The notes: generated from the letters alone by a model not told the origin. DNA of 47,199 bases from Hydrogenophaga sp. (GCA_030653975.1 JAURYH010000026.1:1-47199), one strand, 5' to 3'. Positions 10,293-17,373 are shown, counted from the first letter of the stretch. Made by a program: numbers and translations.

Positions 10293-10560
10293 GGCCTGTT
10301 AACACTATTTTTCCAAGAGCGAATAGGTTGAAAACAGCGCCAATCTAGGCGCGCGACGACGGCCAGACTGGATGTCTGGCCTAGGAGTGCAACAACGGGT
10401 GGCGCTGTTTTCAACCCATTCCCTTCGGGTTGCGGCCAAAAAGGCCATGCGCGGCGTTGCGAAGCCTTGCCGGGGGGTGACCCCGGCCGCGTTTCGCGCC
10501 TTGCGCATGGCCTTTTTGATCCGCAACGCATCTTGGAAAAATAGTGCTAACAGGCCCTAG
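10289..10560. mobile_element. 272-bp palindromic non-autonomous (MITE-like) element, complete copy
   Basis: The ends 10289-10318 and 10531-10560 are 30-bp terminal inverted repeats that differ at a single base, and both finish in CTAG (a possible 4-bp target duplication). Inside are two further dyads. The left arm has a 17-bp perfect stem GGTTGAAAACAGCGCCA (10326-10342) with its complement at 10400-10416, enclosing the hairpin GGCCAGAC-TGGAT-GTCTGGCC. The right arm has a 15-bp perfect stem AAAAAGGCCATGCGC (10438-10452) with its complement at 10503-10517, extended by GTTGCGG/CCGCAAC. There is no transposase; the short open frames on both strands are by-products of symmetry. A second copy begins at 47054 in this window at about 96% identity, which establishes it as a dispersed element. 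Confidence 0.85.
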
Positions 10561-10665
10561 GAACACCCCCCCGCGCCGCTGACGCGGCTTCCCCCCTCTC
10601 TTGCGCGCCTTCGGCGCTTGGAGGGGGGACGGCATCTCGGGCCGGCGGAGCCGGACCCTTGACGC
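10561..10665. repeat. GC-rich dispersed intergenic repeat
   Basis: Directly after the palindromic element, sequence of the form CCCCCCCGCGCCGCTGACGC, then a hairpin around GCGCCTTCGGCGC between CCCCCCTC and GGAGGGGGG, then GGGCCGGCGGAGCCGG. The same architecture recurs at 42224-42320 and, inverted, at 17300-17373 and 19584-19650. It is noncoding here. The gap up to the guaD stop at 10686 holds nothing else I recognise. Confidence 0.6.
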
Positions 10666-10685
10666 CCCTGGTTGATGTCGTTACT

Positions 10686-12038
10686 TCACGCGGTGCGGGT
10701 TTTGCTTCCTCTCCCTCTGGGAGAGGGCTGGGGTGAGGGCACGGTGGCGGGGCGCCTTTGTTGTCCGGCGATCACCGTGCGTTCGACCACCCGGTCATCC
10801 CCCAGCACGATCAACGCGAACAGCAGTTCGTCGAGGCTGTTGGACTGAGCCGTCTTGCGCGCCAGCAGCGGCGTGGCCTTGGGGTTGAGCACCACAAAGT
10901 CCGCTTCGTTGCCGGGCTGCAGGTTGCCCACCACGCCGTCCAGACCCAGCGCCCGGGCCGCACCCGCCGTGTGTTGCCACCAGAGCTCGCCGGGTGTGAG
11001 GCTCAGACCGGCCTTGCTCTGGCCTTCGCGGCCGACGCAGTAGGCCGCGAGCATGGTGTGGAAGGGCGAAAAGCTGGTGCCACCACCGACATCGCTGGCC
11101 AGGCCGTAGCGCATGCCCGCGACGTCGGCCGCGGCGTAGTCAAAGAAACCACTGCCCAGGAACAGGTTGCTGGTGGGGCTCACGGCGGCTGCGGCACCGG
11201 TTTCGCGCATCAGCGCCCGGTCGTCCGCATCGAGGTGGATGCAGTGGGCGTACACCGCGCGCTCGCGCAGCAGGCCGAAGTCGCCGTACACGCCGAGGTA
11301 GCTGCGCGCGTCCGGGAACAGCTCGGCCGCCCACTTCACTTCGTCCAGGTTTTCGGCCACGTGCGACTGGATCCACACGTCGGCGTGCTTCGCCGCCAGC
11401 TCGCCGGCGCCGCGCAATTGGGCGGGCGTGCTGGTGGGCGCAAAACGCGGCGTGATGGCGTAACCCAGGCGGTCCACGCCGTGCCAGCGCTGGATCAGGC
11501 TCTCGGTGTCGATCAGGCTCTGCTCGGTCTGATCGCGCACGCCGTCGGGGCTGTGGCGGTCCTGCAGCACCTTGCCGGTGATGAAACGCAGGCCGCGCGC
11601 CTGGGCTTCCTTGAACGCCGCGTCCACCGACTGCGGGTGCGAGGTGGCAAAAGTCAGCGCCGTGGTCACCCCGTGGCGCTGCAGTTCGTCGAAGAAGAAA
11701 CCCGCCACCTCGCGCGCATGGTGCTCGTCATGGAAGCGCGATTCGTGCGGGAAGGTGTAGTTTTCCAGCCAGGGCAGCAGGCCGGCAGCGGGTGCACCGA
11801 TCACATCGGTCTGCGGGTAGTGGACGTGCATGTCCAAGAAACCGGGCGCGATCAGCTTGCCGCGCAGGTCTTCCACGGCCACGCCGGGAAAACGGTCCAC
11901 CAGCGCGTCATGGGCTCCCACCGCGCGCACGACCCGGCGACCGTTCGCGTCGGGACCGACCACGAGCAGTCCGTCGGATTCGTAGAGGGGGGTGTGGTCG
12001 TCGGAGAAACGAAGAAGGGCGGCGCGGTAGGCTTTCAT
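10686..12038 (-). CDS. guaD: Guanine deaminase
   Basis: Amidohydrolase that converts guanine to xanthine and ammonia (450 residues). Metal ligands: the HVH pair in GFLDMHVHYPQTDVIG (about residues 70-85), histidine in QSHVAENLDEVKWA (about 235), histidine in YAHCIHLDADD (about 270) and aspartate in LASDVGGGTSFS (about 320). The FPHESRF and ALTFATSHPQS segments match guanine deaminases rather than cytosine deaminases. The C-terminal 20 residues (ATVPSPQPSPRGRGS...) are encoded by a dispersed intergenic repeat (10708-10743) and are not part of the normal enzyme. It heads the purine region and supplies xanthine to XdhAB. Confidence 0.93.
   Translation of the reverse strand: MKAYRAALLRFSDDHTPLYESDGLLVVGPDANGRRVVRAVGAHDALVDRFPGVAVEDLRGKLIAPGFLDMHVHYPQTDVIGAPAAGLLPWLENYTFPHESRFHDEHHAREVAGFFFDELQRHGVTTALTFATSHPQSVDAAFKEAQARGLRFITGKVLQDRHSPDGVRDQTEQSLIDTESLIQRWHGVDRLGYAITPRFAPTSTPAQLRGAGELAAKHADVWIQSHVAENLDEVKWAAELFPDARSYLGVYGDFGLLRERAVYAHCIHLDADDRALMRETGAAAAVSPTSNLFLGSGFFDYAAADVAGMRYGLASDVGGGTSFSPFHTMLAAYCVGREGQSKAGLSLTPGELWWQHTAGAARALGLDGVVGNLQPGNEADFVVLNPKATPLLARKTAQSNSLDELLFALIVLGDDRVVERTVIAGQQRRPATVPSPQPSPRGRGSKTRTA
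10708..10743. repeat. Dispersed repeat forming the guaD C-terminal tail
   Basis: The plus strand reads CTCTCCCTCTGGGAGAGGG followed by CTGGGGTGAGGG. The same repeat appears in both orientations at 41003-41120 in the 3' end of thiO. Here it is read on the minus strand as PSPQPSPRGRGS at the end of guanine deaminase. Confidence 0.7.
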
Positions 12039-12135
12039 GCACTTCGCAGCTTACCGGCACCGCCCGCCTGCGGCATACGGCAGACCAGATAACCCCATGG
12101 TGAAAGTCACATGGCCCGCCGGGCGCACCCCGCTT

Positions 12136-13239
12136 TCAGCGCGCCAGCTTGCCCACCACGCCCTCGACCAGCCAGTTCATGTTCAGGATCTCGGCGTCGC
12201 TGAGCGACTGGCCGGCGGCCATCACCACCTGGCCTTCGTTGTTGCGCACATCGACCTTCGTGGCAAACGGTTGCAGCCGCCCCGCGGCCATGTCGGCCTG
12301 GCGCGCCAGCACCTCCGCCTGCACGGCTGCGGGCACCTTGCTGCCAAACCCGTCGACGCGGATCATGCCGTCCTTCACGCCGCCCCAGACGTTGCCGCTG
12401 GCCCAGCTGCCGTCGAGCACGGCCTTGACGCGGCGCGTGTAGTACTCACCCCAAAGATGGGTCACCGCCACCACCTGCGCGTCGGGCGCGACCTTGCGCA
12501 TGTCGGAGTGGTAGGCCACAGCCAGCTTGCCGCGCTCCTGCGCCGCCGCCATCACGGCGGTGGAGCCGGTGTGAAACGCCAGCACCTCGGCGCCCTGGTT
12601 CATCAGCGTCATGGCCGCCTCGCGCTCGCGCGGCGGGTTGAACCACTCGCCCAGGAACACCACGCGCACCGTGGCGGCCGGGTTCACCGAGCGCATGCCC
12701 AGGGTGAAGGCGTTGATGCCCTGCACCACCTCGGGGATCGGAAACCCGGCCACGTAGCCGGCCTGCGTGGCCAAACGCCCGGCGGCCACACCGGCGAGGT
12801 AACGACCCTCGTAATAACGCGCGTTGGACGTGGCCACGTTGGGCGCGGTCTTGTAGCCGGTGACCGACTCGAATTTCACGTTCGGAAACTCGCGTGCCAC
12901 CTTGAGCGTGGGCTCCATGTAGCCGAAGCTGGGGGTGAAGATGATCTGGTGCCCCTGCATCGCCAGATCACGGATCACGCGTTCGGCGTCCGGGCCTTCG
13001 GCCACGTTCTCCACGAAGGTGGTCTGCACCTTGCCGGGCAGCGCCGCTTCCACGGCCTTGCGGCCCTGGTCGTGCTGGCGCACCCAGCCGGCTTCGGTCA
13101 GCGGCGCGACATAGACGAACGCGGCCTTGACCGGTGGCACGACCGACGCTGCCTGGGCTTGTGCGGAGAAGGGGAAAGAAAAGAAAAAGCTGGTGACCAC
13201 CAGGGCGCAGGCGCGCCGGGCCACGAGGTTTTTGTACAT
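12136..13239 (-). CDS. BMP-family ABC transporter substrate-binding protein (orphan receptor)
   Basis: Periplasmic receptor of the basic membrane protein (BMP/Med) family, whose members bind purine nucleosides or related compounds for ABC import (367 residues). It has a signal peptide at residues 1-26 (ALVVTSFFFSFPFSAQAQA) with cleavage near AQA and no lipobox cysteine, so it is probably soluble. Family signatures: VAPLTEAGWVRQHDQGRKAV, AERVIRDLAMQGHQIIF, FGYMEPTLKVA, TGYKTAPN, RYYEGRYLAGVAAG. It is clearly paralogous to the BMP lipoprotein at 17374-18519. No permease or ATPase gene adjoins it, so it may share the ABC complex encoded at 18.6-22.2 kb. The ligand is inferred from the purine context only. 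Confidence 0.88.
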   Translation of the reverse strand: MYKNLVARRACALVVTSFFFSFPFSAQAQAASVVPPVKAAFVYVAPLTEAGWVRQHDQGRKAVEAALPGKVQTTFVENVAEGPDAERVIRDLAMQGHQIIFTPSFGYMEPTLKVAREFPNVKFESVTGYKTAPNVATSNARYYEGRYLAGVAAGRLATQAGYVAGFPIPEVVQGINAFTLGMRSVNPAATVRVVFLGEWFNPPREREAAMTLMNQGAEVLAFHTGSTAVMAAAQERGKLAVAYHSDMRKVAPDAQVVAVTHLWGEYYTRRVKAVLDGSWASGNVWGGVKDGMIRVDGFGSKVPAAVQAEVLARQADMAAGRLQPFATKVDVRNNEGQVVMAAGQSLSDAEILNMNWLVEGVVGKLAR

Positions 13240-13268
13240 GGTGTTCCTCTACATGGCTTCCGTGAATG

Positions 13269-13300
13269 AAAAAAGCGAGCCGGGGAAGCACCGGCTCGCT
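13269..13300 (-). terminator. Rho-independent terminator of a decayed gene
   Basis: On the minus strand, AGCGAGCCGG-TGCTTCC-CCGGCTCGCT forms a 10-bp stem followed directly by TTTTTTC. It lies 30 bases before the BMP receptor start and would stop transcription coming from the adenine deaminase fossil. The BMP receptor would then need its own promoter inside or after this hairpin. Confidence 0.75.
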
Positions 13301-13302
13301 GG

Positions 13303-13442
13303 GTGGAATTCTACCCGCCGGGCCCGTCCCAGGCCTCGGCGGCTGCGTCGAGCATCTATTTCAGCGCATGGCCGTGCAGATCGCTCACCACGCAGCGCTT
13401 GAGCCTGGACAGCGGGCACACGGTGAGCGGTACGGCTTGTGC
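13303..13442 (-). pseudogene. Fossil fragment of an adenine deaminase gene
   Basis: Read on the minus strand, 13442-13356 encodes AVPLTVCPLSRLKRCVVSDL then HGHALK and a stop. This aligns with TPLTVCPLSNLKLCVVNDL and ADHPMKQLLDAGL of the intact adenine deaminase at 15042-16079. The stop replaces the glutamine codon (CAG to TAG), and MLDAA continues the alignment briefly before a tail ending EAWDGPGG. The 5' two thirds and most of the 3' third of the gene are missing. The divergence from the intact gene suggests an old paralogue rather than a fresh partial duplication. It still has its terminator. Confidence 0.7.
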
Positions 13443-13455
13443 CGTTGAGGGCGTT

Positions 13456-13484
13456 GAAACATACCATGTGGTATGGTATGTTTC
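13456..13484. promoter_or_regulatory. 29-bp palindromic operator for the TetR cassette
   Basis: GAAACATACCAT-GTGGT-ATGGTATGTTTC has perfect 12-base arms around a 5-base centre, an unusually good operator. It lies 31 bases upstream of the first gene of a three-gene cassette whose second gene is a TetR-family regulator. ACCATGTGGT at the centre is itself palindromic. It is most simply the binding site for that TetR protein; the binding is inferred. Confidence 0.7.
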
Positions 13485-13515
13485 GCCATCCCAAACCATT
13501 GAACCGGAGGTTTTC

Positions 13516-13899
13516 ATGTGGGCATACCGACGTTGTGGCTGGCTGCTCGTGGCCATTGGCGTGATCCATTGTGCGATCGGCCTGCTGTTGAGCTGGGGCA
13601 TCCTGGCGGCGTGGAGCGAGGCCGGCTGGTGGCACAGCATTGAGCGCTCGGGCGTGATGCACATGGACCGGTTCGCCGCCCTGTGGTTTCAGGTGGCGGG
13701 CGTTTCATGGGTGTTGCTGGGCTGGCTGACGCAGCAATGGCTGGACCGTCTGGGCACAGCGCCGGCCTCGCTGGGATGGGCGCTGTTGGTCATGGGCCTG
13801 CTCGTGGCCTACGTGCTGCCCGTCTCGGGCGCGTGGCTGTTTGTCGCGCTGGGCCTGCGCATGGCCTGGTCGCCCCGCCAGCCCCGCAGCGCCGCCTGA
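13516..13899 (+). CDS. Small four-helix membrane protein of unknown function
   Basis: A 127-residue hydrophobic protein with about four membrane segments: GWLLVAIGVIHCAIGLLLSW (about 8-27), FAALWFQVAGVSWVLLGWL (about 54-72), SLGWALLVMGLLVAYVLPV (about 85-103) and SGAWLFVALGLRMAW. I do not recognise a characterised function; the pattern resembles small DUF6463-type membrane proteins. The start is chosen from CCGGAGG 5 bases before the ATG. It is the first gene of a compact cassette with a TetR regulator (2 bases downstream) and a second membrane protein. A strong palindromic operator precedes it, so expression is probably inducible by a ligand of the TetR protein. Confidence 0.75.
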   Translation: MWAYRRCGWLLVAIGVIHCAIGLLLSWGILAAWSEAGWWHSIERSGVMHMDRFAALWFQVAGVSWVLLGWLTQQWLDRLGTAPASLGWALLVMGLLVAYVLPVSGAWLFVALGLRMAWSPRQPRSAA

Positions 13900-13901
13900 A
13901 C

Positions 13902-14453
13902 ATGGCCACACCCCTCACCCGCAACGACTGGCTGGAAAAAGGCCTGCATCTGGTTGGCGATGGCGGTCCGCAGCAACTCCGGATCGACACCCTGTGCAAC
14001 GCGCTGGGCGTGACCAAAGGGTCGTTCTATCACCACTTCGCCAGTCAGCCCGCCTACGTGAGCGCCCTGCTCGCCCACTGGAAAAACACCTACACGCAGC
14101 AGCTCATTGACGCGGTGGCCGGGCTCGACGACCCGCGCTTGCGCAGCGAGCGTCTGAGCCAGTTGGTGTTCAGCAAAGACATGAGTCCCGAAGTGGCCTT
14201 GCGGGCGTGGGGCAACAGCCATCCCGAGGTGGCCGCAACGGTGCAGGCCGTCGACGCCGAGCGCATCGCCTACCTGACGGACCTCGCGCAAGGCATGGGG
14301 GTGGCTCCGTCACAGGCCCGTTTGATGGCCAGGATGGGCTACGCGCAACTGATCGGCATCCAGCACCTACCGACTCTGGTCACGCCCGAGGACGCGATGC
14401 AGATGGATCACACCCTTTACCAGTTGCTCTCGACCCAGGGGAAGCTGCCATGA
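13902..14453 (+). CDS. TetR-family transcriptional regulator
   Basis: TetR/AcrR-type repressor of 183 residues. The N-terminal helix-turn-helix at about residues 8-55 reads LTRNDWLEKGLHLVGDGGPQ, then IDTLCNALGVTKGSFYHHFA, the classic recognition-helix pattern. The C-terminal helical domain (about 60-180) would bind a small ligand and dimerise. It starts 2 bases after the upstream membrane-protein gene and overlaps the next gene by 4 bases (ATGA), so all three are translationally coupled. It probably represses its own operon through the 12-base-arm palindrome at 13456-13484. The inducer is unknown. Confidence 0.88.
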   Translation: MATPLTRNDWLEKGLHLVGDGGPQQLRIDTLCNALGVTKGSFYHHFASQPAYVSALLAHWKNTYTQQLIDAVAGLDDPRLRSERLSQLVFSKDMSPEVALRAWGNSHPEVAATVQAVDAERIAYLTDLAQGMGVAPSQARLMARMGYAQLIGIQHLPTLVTPEDAMQMDHTLYQLLSTQGKLP

Positions 14454-14857
14454 CCCCTTCGGTATGGGCCGCTGGCCTGGACTTTCTGGCCGCTGCCTTG
14501 CACATCGCCATCATCATCGGCGGCCCGGCGTGGTACCGGTTCTTTGGCGCCGGGGAGCGGATGGCGCGGGGGGCCGAGCAAGGCCACCCCGGGCCGGCGT
14601 TGCTCACGGCAGGTATCGCTTTTGCACTGGCAGGCTTTGGTCTCTACACGCTGTCGCTGGACGGGTGCTGCGGAGCGCTGCCGTGGCGCCGCGAGGTGGT
14701 GTGGGCGATCACCGGGGTCTATGCCCTTCGCGCAGCCGCGGTGTTGGGGCTCGCTCCCTGGATGACGACGATGCGCACACCCTTCATGCTGGGTTCATCG
14801 CTGATCTGCGGCCTGTACGCGCTTGTCCACTTCTGGGCGCTCCGTGCCACTGCCTAG
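14450..14857 (+). CDS. Small membrane protein of unknown function
   Basis: A 135-residue protein with about four membrane helices: VWAAGLDFLAAALHIAIIIG (about 5-24), ALLTAGIAFALAGFGLYTL (about 50-68), EVVWAITGVYALRAAAVLG (about 80-98) and FMLGSSLICGLYALVHFWAL near the end. A conserved-looking GGPAWYRFFGAGERMARGAE segment joins helices 1 and 2. The ATG overlaps the TetR stop codon (ATGA). I do not recognise a characterised family. The cassette context suggests that both membrane proteins act together in response to a compound sensed by the TetR protein. That is inference; the gene ends at 14857 with no clear terminator. Confidence 0.72.
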   Translation: MTPSVWAAGLDFLAAALHIAIIIGGPAWYRFFGAGERMARGAEQGHPGPALLTAGIAFALAGFGLYTLSLDGCCGALPWRREVVWAITGVYALRAAAVLGLAPWMTTMRTPFMLGSSLICGLYALVHFWALRATA

Positions 14858-15026
14858 CAGGCGCACCCGGCTGCGCCTGCCCGACGGGGTTCGTTCACAT
14901 CCTCTGAGGGCCGCGCAGTGTGGGGTCCAGCAGCGACACCCAACGCGCATCGCTGGCGCGTGGCCGTTCGCGCTGCAATCGCATGAGCATCCGTCACGCC
15001 TCATCGGCCCGGGCGCGCAGCGCGGC

Positions 15027-15036
15027 GGGGGGGGGG
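15027..15036. repeat. Run of ten G residues
   Basis: A ten-base guanine homopolymer sits five bases beyond the adenine deaminase stop codon, inside a 184-base gap (14858-15041) where I see no convincing gene. Homopolymers of this length can vary by slippage, but outside a coding region or promoter a functional effect is doubtful. Confidence 0.5.
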
Positions 15037-15041
15037 TCTGT

Positions 15042-16079
15042 TCAGGCGAGTGCGGCCAGGCCGACCGAACGGTCCAGCGCGTCGACCATGGCAGCGCGCT
15101 CGGCATCGCTCACGAAGCTCGCCTCGAAACTGTTTTTCGCCAGCTTGATCACCTCGGCCTCCGACAGCGCGAGCGCGCGCACCGTCTGCTCGAAGTTCTC
15201 ATTCAGATAACCACCGAAATAGGCCGGGTCGTCCGAATTGACGGTGGCGCACAGGCCCGCGTCGAGCAGCTGTTTCATCGGGTGGTCGGCCAGGTCGTTC
15301 ACCACGCAGAGTTTCAGGTTGGACAGCGGACACACGGTCAGCGGCGTGCGGCGCCTGGCCAGTTCGGCCACCAGCACCGGGTCCTCCAGGCAGCGCACAC
15401 CGTGGTCGATGCGCTCGGCCTGCAGCAGCTCCAGCGCTTCCCAGATGTACTCGGGCGGACCTTCTTCGCCCGCGTGCGCGACGATGCGCAGCCCCAGTTC
15501 GCGACAGCGCGCGAACACGTGCACGAACTTCTCGGGCGGATGGTCCACCTCGCTGGAATCCAGCCCCACGCCGATGAAGTGCTCGCGGTACGGCAGCGCG
15601 GCTTCCAGCGTGGCGAACGCTTCGGCTTCGCTCAGGTGGCGCAGGAAACACAGGATCAGCGCCGAGCTGATGCCCAGCTTCGCCTGCGCGTCGGCGCAGG
15701 CCCGCGACAACCCCTGGATCACCGTCGCCATCGGCACGCCGCGTGCGGTGTGGGTCTGCGGGTCGAAGAACAGCTCGGCGTGGATCACATGATCGGCCTT
15801 GGCCCGCACGAAATAGGCCCAGGCCATGTCGTAAAAATCGGCCTCCTGCAGCAGCACGCTGGCACCGGCGTAATAGATGTCCAGGAAGCTCTGCAGATCG
15901 GTGAAAGCGTAGGCCGCGCGCAGGGCCTCGACGTCGGCATACGGCAGCGGCACGCCGTTGCGCTGCGCCAGCGCGAAGATGAGTTCGGGTTCCAGAGAGC
16001 CTTCGATGTGGATGTGCAGCTCGGCCTTGGGGATGGCACGCGCCAGGGCCACGGCGCGCTCAAGAGCAAGATTTTTCAT
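15042..16079 (-). CDS. Adenine deaminase, adenosine-deaminase-like (type 2)
   Basis: Zinc hydrolase of the adenosine deaminase superfamily (345 residues). Zinc and catalytic motifs: KAELHIHIEGSLEPELIF (about 18-35), VIHAELFFDPQTHTARGV (about 100), VGLDSSEVDHPP, VAHAGEEGPPEYIWEAL with the catalytic HAGE (about 205), DHGVRCLEDP, and NSDDPAYFGGY with the metal aspartate (about 290). FFDPQTHT, GLDSSE and EEGPPEYIWEAL are, as I recall, marks of the adenine-specific branch (fungal Aah1, Pseudomonas PA0148) rather than true adenosine deaminases, so adenine to hypoxanthine is the preferred reaction. The start at 16079 has GGAAGGAGT 6 bases upstream; an in-frame ATG at 16106 lacks this. A broken relative lies at 13303-13442. 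Confidence 0.88.
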   Translation of the reverse strand: MKNLALERAVALARAIPKAELHIHIEGSLEPELIFALAQRNGVPLPYADVEALRAAYAFTDLQSFLDIYYAGASVLLQEADFYDMAWAYFVRAKADHVIHAELFFDPQTHTARGVPMATVIQGLSRACADAQAKLGISSALILCFLRHLSEAEAFATLEAALPYREHFIGVGLDSSEVDHPPEKFVHVFARCRELGLRIVAHAGEEGPPEYIWEALELLQAERIDHGVRCLEDPVLVAELARRRTPLTVCPLSNLKLCVVNDLADHPMKQLLDAGLCATVNSDDPAYFGGYLNENFEQTVRALALSEAEVIKLAKNSFEASFVSDAERAAMVDALDRSVGLAALA

Positions 16080-16104
16080 CGGAACACTCCTTCCAGCAAG
16101 GATC

Positions 16105-16141
16105 AAAAAATTAACATGGGCCGGGTACCCACAGACCCGGC
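16105..16141 (-). terminator. Possible terminator after the Rieske oxygenase gene
   Basis: On the minus strand, GCCGGGTCTGTGGGTACCCGGC forms a 7-bp GC stem (16120-16141), and TTTTTT follows 9 bases later (16105-16110). The gap between stem and T-run weakens the call. It lies between the oxygenase stop (16155) and the adenine deaminase ribosome site. Confidence 0.35.
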
Positions 16142-16154
16142 ATGGGGTCGCGCG

Positions 16155-17216
16155 TCAACACACCCCCAGAGACACACCCAGCCGCGCCAGGAAACGCCGG
16201 TAGGCGCTGGACATGCGGTCGGCCGGGCTGTGCACTTCGGCAATCGGACCATCCTTGCCGATCGGCAGGGTCCTGGGCACCTGGGACTCGACGATGGGGC
16301 GGTCCTGGGCGAACACGGCGTCCTGGAAAGCACGCAGCTCCTCGTCGTCCGAGAGGTCGCCCAGCGTGGCCATGGCGAACCAGGCGGTGCAAGCCGTCGC
16401 CGAGTCGGGCCGGATGAACAGCGCGATCGCGTTGCTCACCGGATCGCCCTCGGCCGCGTCCTTGCGCAGCACGGCCGCAAACGGGTGCGGCACGGTGTAG
16501 CGGTAGGTGATGAAGCCACCCTCGCTGGCGCCCGCGTAGGCGCGCGGCTGCCAGGCCTTGCAGTCGCGGGCCAACAGACCCTCGGCGCCCTCTTCCACCC
16601 GGCCCGTTTCCACCTGCGCATGGCTGCGCTCGCCGAGCCAGCCTTCGTGCACAAAACCAAAATGGCTCAGGTCCAGGAAGTTCTCGACCAGGCGTGGCGC
16701 ACTGGTGGCCACCTCGTAAGGCCCGCACAGCACCTGTCGCCAGAGCGGATCGTTCCAGGAGTCGAACACCGGCGGCTCGACCAGTGCGGCGGGTACGCGG
16801 GTGCGGTCGGGCCGCTCCAGGCGCACCCACACCAGCCCGTGGCGCTCGACCGCCTCAAACACGGTCGCGCAATGGGACGCGGGCGGCTCAAACACCGGTG
16901 CCGCCGGCACGTGCACACAACGCCCCACGGCCACCGGCACCACCGCCTGCTGGGCCGCGGTGTCGCCACCGAACTGCCAGCCGTGGTACGGGCACTCCAG
17001 CCGCGCGCCATGCAGGTGGTTCAGCACGCGACCGAGCGAGAGACTCGCCCCGCGGTGCGGACAGCGGTCGGCCCAGGCGTGCACCACACCGTGCGCCCCC
17101 TCGTGCCCCGGCTCGCGCCAGAGCACCAAGGGCTCACCCAGCAGCTCCACCGCCACCGGCGCTTCGCGCACCCTGTGCGACGCGGTCACCGGATGCCAGA
17201 GTTGTTTCTCGATCAT
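16155..17216 (-). CDS. Rieske non-heme iron oxygenase alpha subunit, possible purine oxygenase
   Basis: Oxygenase component of a Rieske system (353 residues). A 2Fe-2S Rieske domain is N-terminal: CPHRGA (C52, H54) and CPYHGW (C75, H78). The catalytic domain has the mononuclear iron motif ENFLDLSHFGFVHEG, with H185 and H190 as ligands and D182 as the usual electron-transfer bridge. The gene lies between adenine deaminase and a purine-type BMP importer. In Klebsiella, hpxDE encodes a Rieske oxygenase and reductase that turn hypoxanthine into xanthine, so an HpxD-like role is a sensible hypothesis. No reductase gene is adjacent. Without alignment I cannot exclude another ring substrate or an O-demethylase (VanA-like) activity. 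Confidence 0.85.
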   Translation of the reverse strand: MIEKQLWHPVTASHRVREAPVAVELLGEPLVLWREPGHEGAHGVVHAWADRCPHRGASLSLGRVLNHLHGARLECPYHGWQFGGDTAAQQAVVPVAVGRCVHVPAAPVFEPPASHCATVFEAVERHGLVWVRLERPDRTRVPAALVEPPVFDSWNDPLWRQVLCGPYEVATSAPRLVENFLDLSHFGFVHEGWLGERSHAQVETGRVEEGAEGLLARDCKAWQPRAYAGASEGGFITYRYTVPHPFAAVLRKDAAEGDPVSNAIALFIRPDSATACTAWFAMATLGDLSDDEELRAFQDAVFAQDRPIVESQVPRTLPIGKDGPIAEVHSPADRMSSAYRRFLARLGVSLGVC

Positions 17217-17239
17217 GTGCTGTGGTCCTTACAAAGCAA

Positions 17240-17373
17240 ATCGCCGCTGCAAAAAGGCAGCGGCGATGGTCTCCGGCGCGCGTGTCTTCACCCCAGGATG
17301 CGGTGGAACCGGCTTTGCCGGGCCACTCGCATCGCCCCCCCGGGGGGTGACGCGAAGCGGCGCGGGGGGTGCA
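17240..17373. repeat. Hairpin and GC-rich dispersed repeat between BMP receptor and oxygenase
   Basis: 17240-17267 forms an 11-bp stem ATCGCCGCTGC/GCAGCGGCGAT with a 6-base loop, followed on the minus strand by TTTGCTTTG, a weak terminator candidate. 17300-17373 is an inverted copy of the GC-rich repeat also seen at 10561 and 42224. On the minus strand it reads CACCCCCCGCGCCGCTTCGC and later GGCAAAGCCGGTTCC. Confidence 0.55.

Noticed and set aside
10305..10531. Short open frames on both strands of the palindromic element
   Set aside because: The frames mirror each other because of the inverted repeats, have no ribosome sites, and the second copy gives no reason to think they are conserved as protein.
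10561..10685. CRISPR-like or tandem array
   Set aside because: No regularly spaced direct repeats; the repetition is GC-rich hairpin DNA of a dispersed family.
14858..15041. Possible small gene in the gap after the TetR cassette
   Set aside because: Open frames are present, but none has a ribosome site or recognisable sequence; the region ends in a ten-G run and GC-rich repeat-like DNA.
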